DNA of 42,068 nucleotides from a virus, in the IMG/VR virus record IMGVR_UViG_3300009285_003081, positions 1-42,068 of that record; one strand, 5' to 3'. The notes beneath the pieces were generated by a model that was not told the DNA's origin, did no database searches, and was given only the letters and a program-made list of their open reading frames with translations. Position numbers and translations under genes: made by a program. Position 1 is the first letter of the stretch, and each line of letters starts with the position of its first letter. Of this stretch, positions 28,756-38,364 are shown in pieces.

Positions 28756-30853
28756 GCTGCTGGTTGGTATCACGGTCATTCTCAGTGCAGGCCGCCCGGC
28801 CTCCGCCCAGAACAGCGGGGCACTCGCGCCCGCGCTTCCTCCGCAGTTCTTCAATGCCTCTGGAGCGGTGGCTGCCTCGGCTAAACTCTGTACCATCAAG
28901 GCGGGAACCACCACGACCTGGCAGGCCACCTACAGCGATAACGCACTCGCGAGCGTGCTTCCGAATCCCATCACGCTCAACGCGCTTGGACAGCCTACCA
29001 CCAACGGCAGCACCACCACGGCGGTCTATCTGAGCGGAAGCGGCGGCGGATCGTACAAGTTCATCCTGTATGCGGCAGGGACTGGAAACACATGCAATGG
29101 CACCGCGGTAGGCGCGGCCATCTGGACGCGGGATAACGTTTACGACCTCGGTCAGCTCATCGTGAACGGACTCGCCACGATCACGTCTCTCAATAATCGT
29201 CAGTATTGCGTGACGGGAGCCAATTTTGGGGCGAAGTTCACGGCGGCTGCGGCGCTGCTGCCTTCCACCGGCGGCATTGTGGATTGTAGTAACCTACAGG
29301 GGGCGCAAACCATCGCGAGTGACGTGTTCACAGGCCAGACGAAACCGATCACGTTGATTTGGCCCACCGGGACTGCATCCAGTTCTCTGAGTCTTAGCAT
29401 TCCGGCCACAACGACGATTGACTTCCCTGAAGGCGGTATCTTGTCGATGGCAGTAGCCACCACGGCGACCGTTCTTGGTGAAGTTCGCGGCACCATGAGC
29501 CAACACTTTGCTGGATCAGGCAATGTATCGTTTCTTGGAAGTGCAACACTGTCCCGTACTCAATATTGCTTTCCGCAATGGTGGGGGGCTACTGGTGATG
29601 GGACTACTGACGACACGGCAGCGATGTTCACAGCAGTTCAAATGTGCCACGACGTGTTCATCCCAGACGGGGAGTATCTGGTCAACAATTTAACCCGAAG
29701 AACTATAGGCACAACTTCATATGCTCCAGGCGCTATATGGGCTATCGACAATCAAACCATCACGCTTAGCCGACGAGCCAACATCATCACTAGGTCCTAT
29801 GTTGCCGGAGACGATTGCTCTGGCCGTATTATCTCCGTGTACGGCGTGGCGAATGTAACGATTCAAGGGGGTCGCATAACTGGGAATTACTCTTACCCGA
29901 CTGTACCAGGCGCTCGTGCGGCTGCTTGTGCAATCGGGTCCAACCATGGCATTGAGATTGGTAACTCAACGAATGTCTCTGTGCGGGATATGCTTATCCT
30001 TAACAACTGGGGGGACGCTTGGACTGTATCGTCTATCGGTGATTTGGCTGGTGTGGCAAATTCGACCAATGTCAATTTTATCAACGTCCGCGCCACCCAG
30101 AATTACCGGAATGGTGGCTCATGCGTGTCGTGGGATGGCGGCACCGTCGTCGGCGGCGAGTACAGCTATACCAACGGCGCCGCGAGTCCATTAGCAGGGA
30201 TTGACTTTGAGCCCAACGGCGTGGGTGCAAACTTGACGCAGGTATGCAGAAATATTTCTGTCATCCATCCTAAGTTTTCCAACAACGGCACTTCCGACAT
30301 CCAGGCCATCAACGCGAGTACTTCCGGTTTGACCATTGACGCGACAGGAACATTCATCGTGCAGAATGTTCGTGGAGCCAAGATCATGGACGCGATCGGC
30401 GCCTCTGCCGAACCGGGCGTGACGGTGATGACCTTTGCTGGGACCGGCGCGGCTACGGGAAACCTTCTTGGGCGCACCGATTTTTACAACTCCGATACGG
30501 TAGACGGTAACGGGGTTGTGGTTCGCGTTGAAGGGGAGCGCGGCACCAGCAGCTTGACTGGCCGGTACGACATCCAGACCCGCGGCGCGGGCGGGTTAAC
30601 GACGCGGGTTTTGGTCGATGATGTCGCCATCGCCACACAAACCGAGGAGTTTCGTGCGGGGTCGTCGGTGGTGACGGCTATCGGCACAGGGAGTACATTC
30701 GCCGCGATGGGAGCGGCGAACAACGGGACCCTTAAATATTGCTCGGACTGCACTGTGACGAGCGGCGCGGACAATACTTGCACCAGCGGGTCCGATGGGG
30801 CTTTGGCCGTGCGCCTGGCCGGTGCCTGGCGATGTTTTAAGAATCAAAACTGA
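28733..30853 (+). CDS. pectate-lyase-fold tailspike with signal peptide
   Basis: About 706 residues from ATG 28733. The start (IPIFRLLVGITVILSAG then RPASAQ) is a Sec signal peptide cut near SAQ. Residues about 30-180 are a strand-rich head domain. At about 280 is WWGATGDGTTDDTAAM, the usual entry to a right-handed beta-helix of phage tailspikes that bind or cut surface polysaccharide, followed by turns such as NVTIQGGRITGNY and NHGIEIGNSTNVSVRDMLIL. The C-terminal part is strand-rich. The signal peptide is unusual for a tailspike. Frame from 28655 would overlap the previous gene and is not used. Confidence 0.8.
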   Translation: MRMIPIFRLLVGITVILSAGRPASAQNSGALAPALPPQFFNASGAVAASAKLCTIKAGTTTTWQATYSDNALASVLPNPITLNALGQPTTNGSTTTAVYLSGSGGGSYKFILYAAGTGNTCNGTAVGAAIWTRDNVYDLGQLIVNGLATITSLNNRQYCVTGANFGAKFTAAAALLPSTGGIVDCSNLQGAQTIASDVFTGQTKPITLIWPTGTASSSLSLSIPATTTIDFPEGGILSMAVATTATVLGEVRGTMSQHFAGSGNVSFLGSATLSRTQYCFPQWWGATGDGTTDDTAAMFTAVQMCHDVFIPDGEYLVNNLTRRTIGTTSYAPGAIWAIDNQTITLSRRANIITRSYVAGDDCSGRIISVYGVANVTIQGGRITGNYSYPTVPGARAAACAIGSNHGIEIGNSTNVSVRDMLILNNWGDAWTVSSIGDLAGVANSTNVNFINVRATQNYRNGGSCVSWDGGTVVGGEYSYTNGAASPLAGIDFEPNGVGANLTQVCRNISVIHPKFSNNGTSDIQAINASTSGLTIDATGTFIVQNVRGAKIMDAIGASAEPGVTVMTFAGTGAATGNLLGRTDFYNSDTVDGNGVVVRVEGERGTSSLTGRYDIQTRGAGGLTTRVLVDDVAIATQTEEFRAGSSVVTAIGTGSTFAAMGAANNGTLKYCSDCTVTSGADNTCTSGSDGALAVRLAGAWRCFKNQN

Positions 30854-30854
30854 C

Positions 30855-32489
30855 ATGATTCCATTCGGCGGCATTACCGGACAATCTTACGTCTTGGCGT
30901 CGACCAAGGCCGAGACCGAATTGTCCATCAATGTCTATCGGGAGCGGATCGAGTCGGGCGAAGGCATGGGCGAATTCTGCCTAAATAAATCGCCCGGACT
31001 CAATGCGAACGGCTCCATCGGGCTGATTGCGCAGGCCCCCGTGCGCGGACTGCTCGAACTGAACGATCATCTGTTTGCAGCGGTAGGCGCGCTGATAGGC
31101 GACTACACCTCATCCTATGTAGTCGCCACTTATGGAGCCATCGCGAATGACGGACTTCCCGTCCAGATGGCCGCAAGTCCTACGAGTCTGGTGTTCGTGT
31201 CTGCTGGCGTGCTGTACCGCATCAACGGCGGGGCGCTCACCACTCCCGCACTCCCGTTCACCCCTGCCGGAGTGGTCTACGGGAAGAACTACTTCATCGC
31301 GCTATCGCGCTATTCCGGGGTGGCCGGCAGCGGACAGCAGTTTTTTTGGTCTTCGGATGACGGGGCGACATGGCCTGCAGGCAATGTGCAAACCGCTGAA
31401 GCGCAAGCCAATAACATGGTCGCGATTCAGTTCATCAACCAGATGCTTTGCCTCATCGGCAATCGCATCACGCAGTGGTTTTCGGTGGGCTCAAATCCCA
31501 ACGCGCCATTTGTACCAATTGACTCGGGCGTGATCCAGAGCGGTACGGAGGCCGCGTCCAGCATCGCGAAGCTTGGACAATCGCTGCTCTGGCTAGAGCA
31601 GAGCGAAGAAGGCCAGCATTCGGTAATCATGACAAACGGCTTTACGCCGAACAAAATTTCGAATAATTACGTCGCCAACAAAATAACGGAGTTAGCTGCG
31701 GCATCTCGCGTGGATGACGCCATCGGCATGACCTACAGCCTCAAGAATCAGGACTTCTACCGCCTGACTTTCCCCACAGCCGATTACACGCTGGAGTACA
31801 ACAAAACTCTGAACGAATGGCAATGCCCGCTGTGGTGGGATTGGCGCAACGGTCAATATCGTCGTCACCGGGCGAACTGCATCACGTCCGCTTTCGGGCG
31901 AATCTACGCGGGCGATCATACCGATGGAAACATCTTTATCCTCGATCCCACGTGTTACCACGATCGAGGCTTTCCGATACGCTGGAACCGCAGGTCTCCG
32001 CATGTGGCTGAGGCTAATAAGCATCTATCGGTAGACCGTCTGGAATTGTGGATGCAGACCGGAGTGGGCCTCGTCACGCCGCTATGGCTCAACGATTACA
32101 CCCTGGATGCGGCTACGTTTGCGGCTAACCTGAACACTCAACTCGTAGCAGGCAACATCACCGTACAGCAAGCGCTTGTGCTGCAACTGATTTACGACGT
32201 CAAGCCGTACAGCACCGCGGTAGCGCTCCCGGATGCCGCCATCATGACGCCTCTGGGGTTCTACGAGTGGGGGCGTGATCCACGCATCACGATGCGATAC
32301 TCCCCCAACGGCGGTAAGGGCTGGTCCAACGAACTGAATCGCGCCCTGGGCCGGGCGGGCGAGGACAGGACGGTCTACTGGAATCGCTTGGGAGCCCCCA
32401 GAGATTTCGTGGTGGACCTGTTTGGCGACGATCCATGCCAGGTCGCTATTTCAGGAGCTTGGCTGGATGCCGCGGAGTTGCTGTCATGA
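30855..32489 (+). CDS. tail hub / DNA stabilisation protein, P22 gp10-like
   Basis: 544 residues with the plan of P22 gp10 (packaged DNA stabilisation): a start FGGITGQSYVLASTKAE, NVYRERIESGEGMGEFCLNK, then blades such as LFAAVGALIGD and GVLYRINGG, FWSSDDGATWP, and WFSVGSNPNAPFVPID. Such proteins close the portal vertex below gp4. No signal peptide. A longer frame from 30795 lies in the tailspike gene. Confidence 0.8.
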   Translation: MIPFGGITGQSYVLASTKAETELSINVYRERIESGEGMGEFCLNKSPGLNANGSIGLIAQAPVRGLLELNDHLFAAVGALIGDYTSSYVVATYGAIANDGLPVQMAASPTSLVFVSAGVLYRINGGALTTPALPFTPAGVVYGKNYFIALSRYSGVAGSGQQFFWSSDDGATWPAGNVQTAEAQANNMVAIQFINQMLCLIGNRITQWFSVGSNPNAPFVPIDSGVIQSGTEAASSIAKLGQSLLWLEQSEEGQHSVIMTNGFTPNKISNNYVANKITELAAASRVDDAIGMTYSLKNQDFYRLTFPTADYTLEYNKTLNEWQCPLWWDWRNGQYRRHRANCITSAFGRIYAGDHTDGNIFILDPTCYHDRGFPIRWNRRSPHVAEANKHLSVDRLELWMQTGVGLVTPLWLNDYTLDAATFAANLNTQLVAGNITVQQALVLQLIYDVKPYSTAVALPDAAIMTPLGFYEWGRDPRITMRYSPNGGKGWSNELNRALGRAGEDRTVYWNRLGAPRDFVVDLFGDDPCQVAISGAWLDAAELLS

Positions 32490-33334
32490 CGCCGATTCCG
32501 CCCAATGATGCGCCCCTTCTTGAAGTCGGCCGCGACGGAAAATTCACCGGCCGGCTCGATTGGCGCTGGCGGATGTATCTGATTGACCGGGATGCCTCCA
32601 TCGAAGCCCAGGCGGACGAGAACGCTTTCCCCGACCGATCGGCACAGATCCAGGAAGCCCTGGAGATGGGCCTACGGATTCACGAGACCGCGACTCCCGT
32701 GGCTGAGCGCGATGCAGAGCGGCTCATGCCGTTACATGCCCGCCCAGTCGATGAAAAGGACGGATTGCTACTGGCGAGCGTTCCTGAGCGATCCTGGAGC
32801 CGTTTCGTGTTGATCGCGGATACCGCGGCCAACCAAGCCAATTATCCCGCTGCGGCCTATCCTGAGGCTCTGTACTTGGCTACGGATACGTATGACTGGT
32901 ACAGGTCCAACGGCGGGGCCGGATGGGTCCAGATTATCTATCCCGTTCTGTTGTTCCTGGGCGCAGCCGCCGCCACGCATGGGGCCCTGGCCCGAAGCGG
33001 GGCGGGACTGGAAAGCCGTCTCGGTGATAATTCGGCGGCGAGCTTTATGAAGGTGCTCGATGAAGTATACGGTGCGGGCTGGGACGGATCTACGGAAGTG
33101 CCTACCAAAAACGCCGTGTACGACAAAATTGAGGCGGTCATCGCGGCCGCGGTGGCCCTTATCAGCGATGCGGCGTTTGGTGCAGGCTGGAACGGTGTTA
33201 CGACGATCGGGCCGAGCAAGAACGCGGTGTACGATGAAATGATCACGAAGCTCACGGCGAACGGAGTAAACTTCGGCCCAGCCGCCGTGGCTTCTATAAC
33301 GATTGTGGACGGCCAAGTGACGGCCGTTTCCTGA
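32486..33334 (+). CDS. tail fibre-type protein with SKNAVYDK repeats
   Basis: 282 residues. The end holds two copies of the phage fibre repeat: GAGWDGSTEVPTKNAVYDKI and GAGWNGVTTIGPSKNAVYDE. The middle (LYLATDTYDWYRSNGGAGWV) is a small display element common in phage tail proteins. ATGA overlap with the gp10-like gene. Probable fibre or tail component; target unknown. Confidence 0.75.
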   Translation: MTPIPPNDAPLLEVGRDGKFTGRLDWRWRMYLIDRDASIEAQADENAFPDRSAQIQEALEMGLRIHETATPVAERDAERLMPLHARPVDEKDGLLLASVPERSWSRFVLIADTAANQANYPAAAYPEALYLATDTYDWYRSNGGAGWVQIIYPVLLFLGAAAATHGALARSGAGLESRLGDNSAASFMKVLDEVYGAGWDGSTEVPTKNAVYDKIEAVIAAAVALISDAAFGAGWNGVTTIGPSKNAVYDEMITKLTANGVNFGPAAVASITIVDGQVTAVS

Positions 33335-33344
33335 GGAATTTCGC

Positions 33345-33707
33345 ATGGGTGCTTTTCCGGTTACGTTCCCAGCCGCTTCAGTGCAACTGGCTACCACTCC
33401 TGGCACGGATCTGTATACATGCCCGAGCGGGACGCGCGCGCGCATCATCAAATTAACTGTGCTCAACACCACCGGAACGGCACGAACCGTCACCATTCAC
33501 ATCGCTCGCGGCGGGGCGGCCAATGCGGACAACAACCAGATTGTGAGCGCGGCGCCAGTGCCCATCGAGACCACGGCTCCGCACGGGATCGAGATTTATG
33601 CCGCCGAGGGTCAGGTATTGAACCCCGGCGATATTCTTCGGGCATTCAGCGACGGAGCCAGCGGGGCGGCCTTGACCGCGATGGGTTCCGTGGTGGAGTT
33701 TACCTAA
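33345..33707 (+). CDS. small beta-sandwich virion protein
   Basis: 120 residues, all short strands: DLYTCPSGTRARIIKLTVLN, TVTIHIARGG, VLNPGDILRAFSDGAS. This pattern is known from small phage tail or decoration proteins. No signal peptide. Five bases separate it from the fibre gene's end region. Confidence 0.68.
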   Translation: MGAFPVTFPAASVQLATTPGTDLYTCPSGTRARIIKLTVLNTTGTARTVTIHIARGGAANADNNQIVSAAPVPIETTAPHGIEIYAAEGQVLNPGDILRAFSDGASGAALTAMGSVVEFT

Positions 33708-33708
33708 G

Positions 33709-35124
33709 ATGCCTTCCTTGAGTGACATTCTGAAGTATGCGGCGCCCGCCGGCGCTCAGGTCTTCGGCGGGTTGCGTAATCGTGCTGCGGCGGGATCGGC
33801 CACGAGAAGGCTTGCTGGCGCGGCCGATACGGCAGCTACCACCATCCAGGGTGGCGCGGACGCGGCTCGGCGCACCATGGCAGATGTCTACGCGGGCCAG
33901 CAGCGCACACTGGCGCCTTATCAACAGGCGGGCGAGAAGTCGCTCGGGGAACTCAGCGCGGGACTCGAACCAGGAGGCGAGTTCCGGCAGCCGTTTACGC
34001 GCGCTACGGAATTTACCTGGATGCCGCCGGATCTCGAAAAAGATCCCATGTTCCAGCGACGTCTGGAGCAAGGACGGCGCATTATCGAAGCGGGCGCCAA
34101 TGCAGGCGGTATCCGGTTCAGCGGAGCCACCATGAAGGACTTCGCGGACTACGCCACCGGCGAGGCGCAGAAGTACCTTACGGAAGATTACGCCCGCGCC
34201 GAGAACACCTTTGGGGAGAACTACGCCCGCGCCAACGAGCAGTTCCGCACGAATCAAGCGGTTCCGTTTGATCGACTGCAAACCATGGCGACGGCTGGCC
34301 AGAATGCCGCCAACCAGGAAGTCGCGGCCGGCAGCGCGTATGGCGCGAATCTATCCCGGCTTCAGCAGACCACGGCGGCGCAGTTGGCCGAACTGCAGAC
34401 TGAGAAAGCCAACGCGGAAGCTGAAGGGGATTACCAGAAAGCGGGCGCTATCAATGACATGATTTCGGGCATCCTGGATACGGTAAACAGAACCAGCATG
34501 GCGAAGGCGGCTCAGAAGGTTGCGGGGGTCGCGGGGCCTGCCGTTGCGGCTGGAGTCGCGAGCGGGACAGTGGGAGCGGTTCCAGGGATCATGGCTCCTA
34601 TCCTTCCGGCCGGAGCAACCGGGGTTATGGCGCCGTCCGCTGCCGCAGTGCCCGCGCTCGCGCCTGGGGTTGCGGCGTCCGCCCCACTTACCGGATATGC
34701 CGGCGGCGGGCTCGTGACTTCCCAAGGCCCGCTCATCGGCATGATGACGAACCCTATCACCATCGGCGTGGCGGCGGGAATCATCGGCATCACGGCGCTT
34801 CTGAAGTCACAGGCGCACCATGAGGCCAATACCTGGGTTCAGGGATTCCAGAACAAATTCGACGCCAACATGGATCAAATCAATCGCGGATTCTTTAGCG
34901 CGGCGCAGTCCGGCCAGTTGAGCAAGGAAGAGGCCATGCAGATCCGGGATGAAGCAGCCGCGGCCATGCAGGCGTATGAACAGAAACGGCAGAGTTTCTC
35001 CGCAAAAGGGAAGGACGAAAAGACCGTGGCGAATCAGGCGCTTCAGACGTTCAATAAATATTACGGCGTCAACGGCCAAGACTTCCTTGGTAAGATGGAC
35101 GCCGTGATTCAAGGGCTGGCGTAA
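33709..35124 (+). CDS. ejection (DNA transfer) protein, P22 gp7-like position
   Basis: 471 residues. A helical Ala/Gln-rich N-terminal half (QAGEKSLGELSAGLEPGGEF, DYARAENTFGENYARANEQF) and a Gly/Ala/Pro-rich hydrophobic centre (VAGPAVAAGVASGTVGAVPG) precede helical tail (NTWVQGFQNKFDANMDQINR). Such proteins are injected with the DNA and help it cross the envelope. First of three in the same order seen in P22-like phages. Similarity is by position and composition. Confidence 0.68.
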   Translation: MPSLSDILKYAAPAGAQVFGGLRNRAAAGSATRRLAGAADTAATTIQGGADAARRTMADVYAGQQRTLAPYQQAGEKSLGELSAGLEPGGEFRQPFTRATEFTWMPPDLEKDPMFQRRLEQGRRIIEAGANAGGIRFSGATMKDFADYATGEAQKYLTEDYARAENTFGENYARANEQFRTNQAVPFDRLQTMATAGQNAANQEVAAGSAYGANLSRLQQTTAAQLAELQTEKANAEAEGDYQKAGAINDMISGILDTVNRTSMAKAAQKVAGVAGPAVAAGVASGTVGAVPGIMAPILPAGATGVMAPSAAAVPALAPGVAASAPLTGYAGGGLVTSQGPLIGMMTNPITIGVAAGIIGITALLKSQAHHEANTWVQGFQNKFDANMDQINRGFFSAAQSGQLSKEEAMQIRDEAAAAMQAYEQKRQSFSAKGKDEKTVANQALQTFNKYYGVNGQDFLGKMDAVIQGLA

Positions 35125-36470
35125 TGGCTCTTCGATTCCCATCCATGGCGCTCCTGAAGCCGATCACGGTTCCCGATCCCATGGAACGTGTTCGCACGCT
35201 CGCGGACGCGCGTCAGGCAGCTCAGCAGGAACAAATGCGCGGCCTTCAGATTCAGGGTGCGACTCAGGCCCAACAGCGCGCCACGGAAGACGATCAGGAA
35301 TGGACCAAGGTGTCGGAGATTTTCGCAAAGCACAATGGCAATGCCACGCAGGCAATTCCGGAAATCCTCAGCACGCCGTGGCGAAACCCCGAAATTACCG
35401 ACACCTATATCAAGATTTCAAATCAATTAACCGCACGGGAACTTCAGGCGCGTAAGGTGGCTCAGGAGAACGTTGAGGCCCTTGAAGGGCAGGAGTTGCC
35501 TTCTGCGACGGTGCAGCGGGCTACAGCTACGCCGATGGCCTATCCCGGACAGGTTGGACAGGGGCCGTCAATGGAAGGGCGTACCGAGACGCTCGGAGCC
35601 ACATTCCAGCCTCAGACCATTCCCGGCGCTCCCTCCCTGGGACAGCCGGGAGTGCAGGTTACACCGCAGGCGGCATGGCAGAAGTTGAAAGAAACCACGG
35701 ACGCCGAACAGCGGAAACTGGAGAACGAAAAGCAGTTGTATCGGGAGAGGCAGAAGGCGGAATTCGAGTACAACACGACCGCTAGCGGCATTCCCAATCT
35801 CCAGAATGACACGCAACTGTATCAAGGCAAGCCTACGGATGTCGCGGTTGATCCACGAAGCGGAAGAGTATTTCTTAGGACGGCTAATGGATTACAGGAT
35901 GTGACTGGGCAGACCTCGCACTACGAGAGGCCCCTCTCGCCGTCAGCGCAGGGTAAGCCCGGATCGTACACCCCCGTATTCAACGCCAGAGGCGAAATTA
36001 CGGGTAAGTTCGATTCGGAAACTGGCAATATTGAGCCGGTTAAAAATGAGGGGTATCGCAGGACCGCGCTGGCAACCGAGCGCCAAAAAATGGAAGAAAA
36101 TGCGAAATCCGGGTTGCGCGTGATCAAAGACCTTCGCGTGGAACTGGCGAAACCGGGAATGCTTGCTGCTCTTGCTGTTCCAGGGTCTCCCATGGCACGG
36201 AAAGCGCGTGCTGCCCGCAACGAAATGGTGGATGTCATGACGCGTTTGAGAACGGGCGCGGCGCTGAATAAGGATGAACAGGACTTCTACCGTGATCAAG
36301 CGCCCGGCTTGATTGACAGTCTTTTTAGCGATCCAAGTACGGTTGAATATAAGCTCAGCATTTTTGAGAATGAATTCAAGGGACTGGCTTCCGCCGATGA
36401 CGCCAAGGCTGCCACGCATCGCTTCAACCCGGCCACCGGCCAGATCGAAGAGATCAAAGAGACCAAGTAA
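35124..36470 (+). CDS. ejection-type structural protein
   Basis: 448 residues, Gln/Ala-rich and helical (ADARQAAQQEQMRGLQIQGA, KLENEKQLYRERQKAEFEYN), with a disordered middle and a helical C-terminal region (NAKSGLRVIKDLRVELAKPG) common in phage 'gp20/internal' proteins. Start overlaps the previous stop by one base. Confidence 0.66.
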   Translation: MALRFPSMALLKPITVPDPMERVRTLADARQAAQQEQMRGLQIQGATQAQQRATEDDQEWTKVSEIFAKHNGNATQAIPEILSTPWRNPEITDTYIKISNQLTARELQARKVAQENVEALEGQELPSATVQRATATPMAYPGQVGQGPSMEGRTETLGATFQPQTIPGAPSLGQPGVQVTPQAAWQKLKETTDAEQRKLENEKQLYRERQKAEFEYNTTASGIPNLQNDTQLYQGKPTDVAVDPRSGRVFLRTANGLQDVTGQTSHYERPLSPSAQGKPGSYTPVFNARGEITGKFDSETGNIEPVKNEGYRRTALATERQKMEENAKSGLRVIKDLRVELAKPGMLAALAVPGSPMARKARAARNEMVDVMTRLRTGAALNKDEQDFYRDQAPGLIDSLFSDPSTVEYKLSIFENEFKGLASADDAKAATHRFNPATGQIEEIKETK

Positions 36471-38197
36471 TGCAAAAGATTGTCGAAGTCCCAGGAATCG
36501 GCAATGTGGAGTTTCCAGATTCCATGTCCGATGACGACATTGCTGCCGTTCTCCGAAAGCAATATTCCGGCGCACCATCCGAACCCACCGGCGGCAAGCC
36601 CCTGGCTGAGCGCCAGGCCGAATCCAAAGCGGCATTCGAAAAGAATCTTCCGAAGTCGGTCATTGCTCCTGATGCCAACACCCCATGGAATGTTCTGAAA
36701 GGTCTGGGGCGCGGCGCGGCGAGTCTCGCTACTATGGCCGGAGGCGCGATCGCCGGATACGGAAAAGGCGTTCCAGGGCTCGATACCATGGTGCTTCAGG
36801 GCAAGGCCGCGATTGCGCCAACCACTGCAGAGAAGGTAGGCTATTACACTGCGGCTCCGCTTCCAGGAATCGGCCCGTGGGCCGCGGAACTGGGAGAACG
36901 AGCCGGAGCCGGAGACATCTCAGGGGCTGCGGCCGAACTTGCTACGATGATGGGTGGCCCAAAGATCGCTTCGAAACTACCGGCGGCGCGAAGGGCGATT
37001 CAGTCTAGCGACTTACCCCGTAAGCTTCTGCAGCGTGCCGAAGACATCCGCAGCGCTGAGCCGTTTGTCCGAATTCCGCGCACAGTGCCATTATCCAAGT
37101 TTGCAGCAATCAATACGGCAATCGGGGAAGTCGTGTCTCGCAGGCCGATTGCTAAAACATACGAGATGATCGGAAGCCGGCTGGCCGGCAAAGACCGTTT
37201 TCCGCTGACAAGAAGAGAGATTGCAATGGACGAAGCGAGGCGGATTGAGCGGCAATTGGTTGAGGACTCTTCGCGCCCCCTAATAACTCCCGAGGAAATG
37301 GCGGCCAATGAGGCGATGGCGGGGGCCCGGCGCGGAGTAGGACCCATGGAGCGTCCTCCAGTTCAGCCTCCAGTTCAGCGTCCTCCAAGCGTTCCAAGAT
37401 TCATCCAGCAGCAGCTCGACGAGGCCCGGCTACAGGCGGGGTACGAGTATTATCCGTCAGGAGAACTGAAGCCGCCTGCTCGTCCCGCGCAACCTATCCC
37501 GTTCGACGAGGCCCGGCTACAGGCGGGACCCCCGGCGATTCTTACCGACAGTATGGTCGAGATGGCGGAGAATGCCATTCGGCCAACCGGACTTGGAAAG
37601 AAGTCCACATTGGCTAATGTGCCCAGACTCCTGAAGGAGGTTCCCGAACTTGTCAATGTTCGCAAAGGGGCAAACTTCGATGCCAGGCTCGCGGACGCCT
37701 TCACTAAGCGAGAAGCAAATGTCATCAAGGCGGAAGCTGCTGTACCTCGGGAAGTGACCGTACCCAACCCTAAAGAACTCATCGACGCCATCAAGCAGGA
37801 ATTCGACCCGAACCCGCACATGCAGCAGACGGCAGCCAAATTGGGCCGAATCGTCGAACAATGGGAAGCATTGCCGGATCAGGTCTCGTGGGAACAATTC
37901 CGGGACGCGAAGCGGGCCTTTTTTGAGGAAAACAGCACCGTATCGACTCCAATGCGCCGGGTATACGGGGCACTCATGGAATCCGTCAAGGGGATCAGCC
38001 CGGAACTGGATGCGGCGAATCGGGCGTATTCGATTGTCCGCCGAGCGATGGATGATGCCAAGATTGAGACTTCATCGAAAGTGATTGAAGGCAAAACCAT
38101 GCGCGGGCGCCGAATTAGCGATGTTGGAAAAGAAAAAAAACCAACCATCTTTGAGCAAATCAAGTCGAAGCCTCGGAAAATACTAGACTTAGAATAG
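36470..38197 (+). CDS. large ejection protein, P22 gp16-like
   Basis: 575 residues. The first 30 residues (EVPGIGNVEFPDSMSDDDIA, AAVLRKQY) are a leader motif common to phage ejection proteins. A Gly/Ala-rich region (SLATMAGGAIAGYGKGVPGL) may span a membrane. A Pro-rich repeat region follows (about 300-350), with a DEARLQAG element twice, then helices to a basic tail (KEKKPTIFEQIKSKPRKILD). Likely enters the cell with the DNA. It ends the late operon two bases before a convergent gene, with no terminator visible. Confidence 0.7.
   Translation: MQKIVEVPGIGNVEFPDSMSDDDIAAVLRKQYSGAPSEPTGGKPLAERQAESKAAFEKNLPKSVIAPDANTPWNVLKGLGRGAASLATMAGGAIAGYGKGVPGLDTMVLQGKAAIAPTTAEKVGYYTAAPLPGIGPWAAELGERAGAGDISGAAAELATMMGGPKIASKLPAARRAIQSSDLPRKLLQRAEDIRSAEPFVRIPRTVPLSKFAAINTAIGEVVSRRPIAKTYEMIGSRLAGKDRFPLTRREIAMDEARRIERQLVEDSSRPLITPEEMAANEAMAGARRGVGPMERPPVQPPVQRPPSVPRFIQQQLDEARLQAGYEYYPSGELKPPARPAQPIPFDEARLQAGPPAILTDSMVEMAENAIRPTGLGKKSTLANVPRLLKEVPELVNVRKGANFDARLADAFTKREANVIKAEAAVPREVTVPNPKELIDAIKQEFDPNPHMQQTAAKLGRIVEQWEALPDQVSWEQFRDAKRAFFEENSTVSTPMRRVYGALMESVKGISPELDAANRAYSIVRRAMDDAKIETSSKVIEGKTMRGRRISDVGKEKKPTIFEQIKSKPRKILDLE
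37416..37527. repeat. 25-bp direct repeat within the ejection gene
   Basis: The 25 bases at 37416-37440 recur exactly at 37503-37527 (start TCGACGAGGCCC), 87 bases apart (29 codons). They encode DEARLQAG twice in a Pro-rich linker. Confidence 0.85.
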
Positions 38198-38199
38198 AG

Positions 38200-38364
38200 T
38201 TACCGATAGCCTAGCCGTTCCGCCAACTCTTCCGGCGTCTCTGTCTGCGCGTTCGCCTGACACTCGACATGCCTGATCCCCTTGCCGCGCTCGTAGTCGC
38301 AGGATTCACCGGGCTCGATACGGACACCGCACAAAAAGCACGGGCCGGCATACTTCGCAATCAT
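38200..38364 (-). CDS. 54-residue zinc-finger-like protein
   Basis: MIAKYAGPCFLCGVRIEPGE, then SCDYERGKGIRHVECQAN: CxxC with a later C and H-x-x-C, the layout of a small zinc ribbon found in phages. ATG 38364 overlaps the ABA gene stop (ATGA), with GGAGG about twelve bases upstream. Last gene of the leftward operon. Confidence 0.66.
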   Translation of the reverse strand: MIAKYAGPCFLCGVRIEPGESCDYERGKGIRHVECQANAQTETPEELAERLGYR

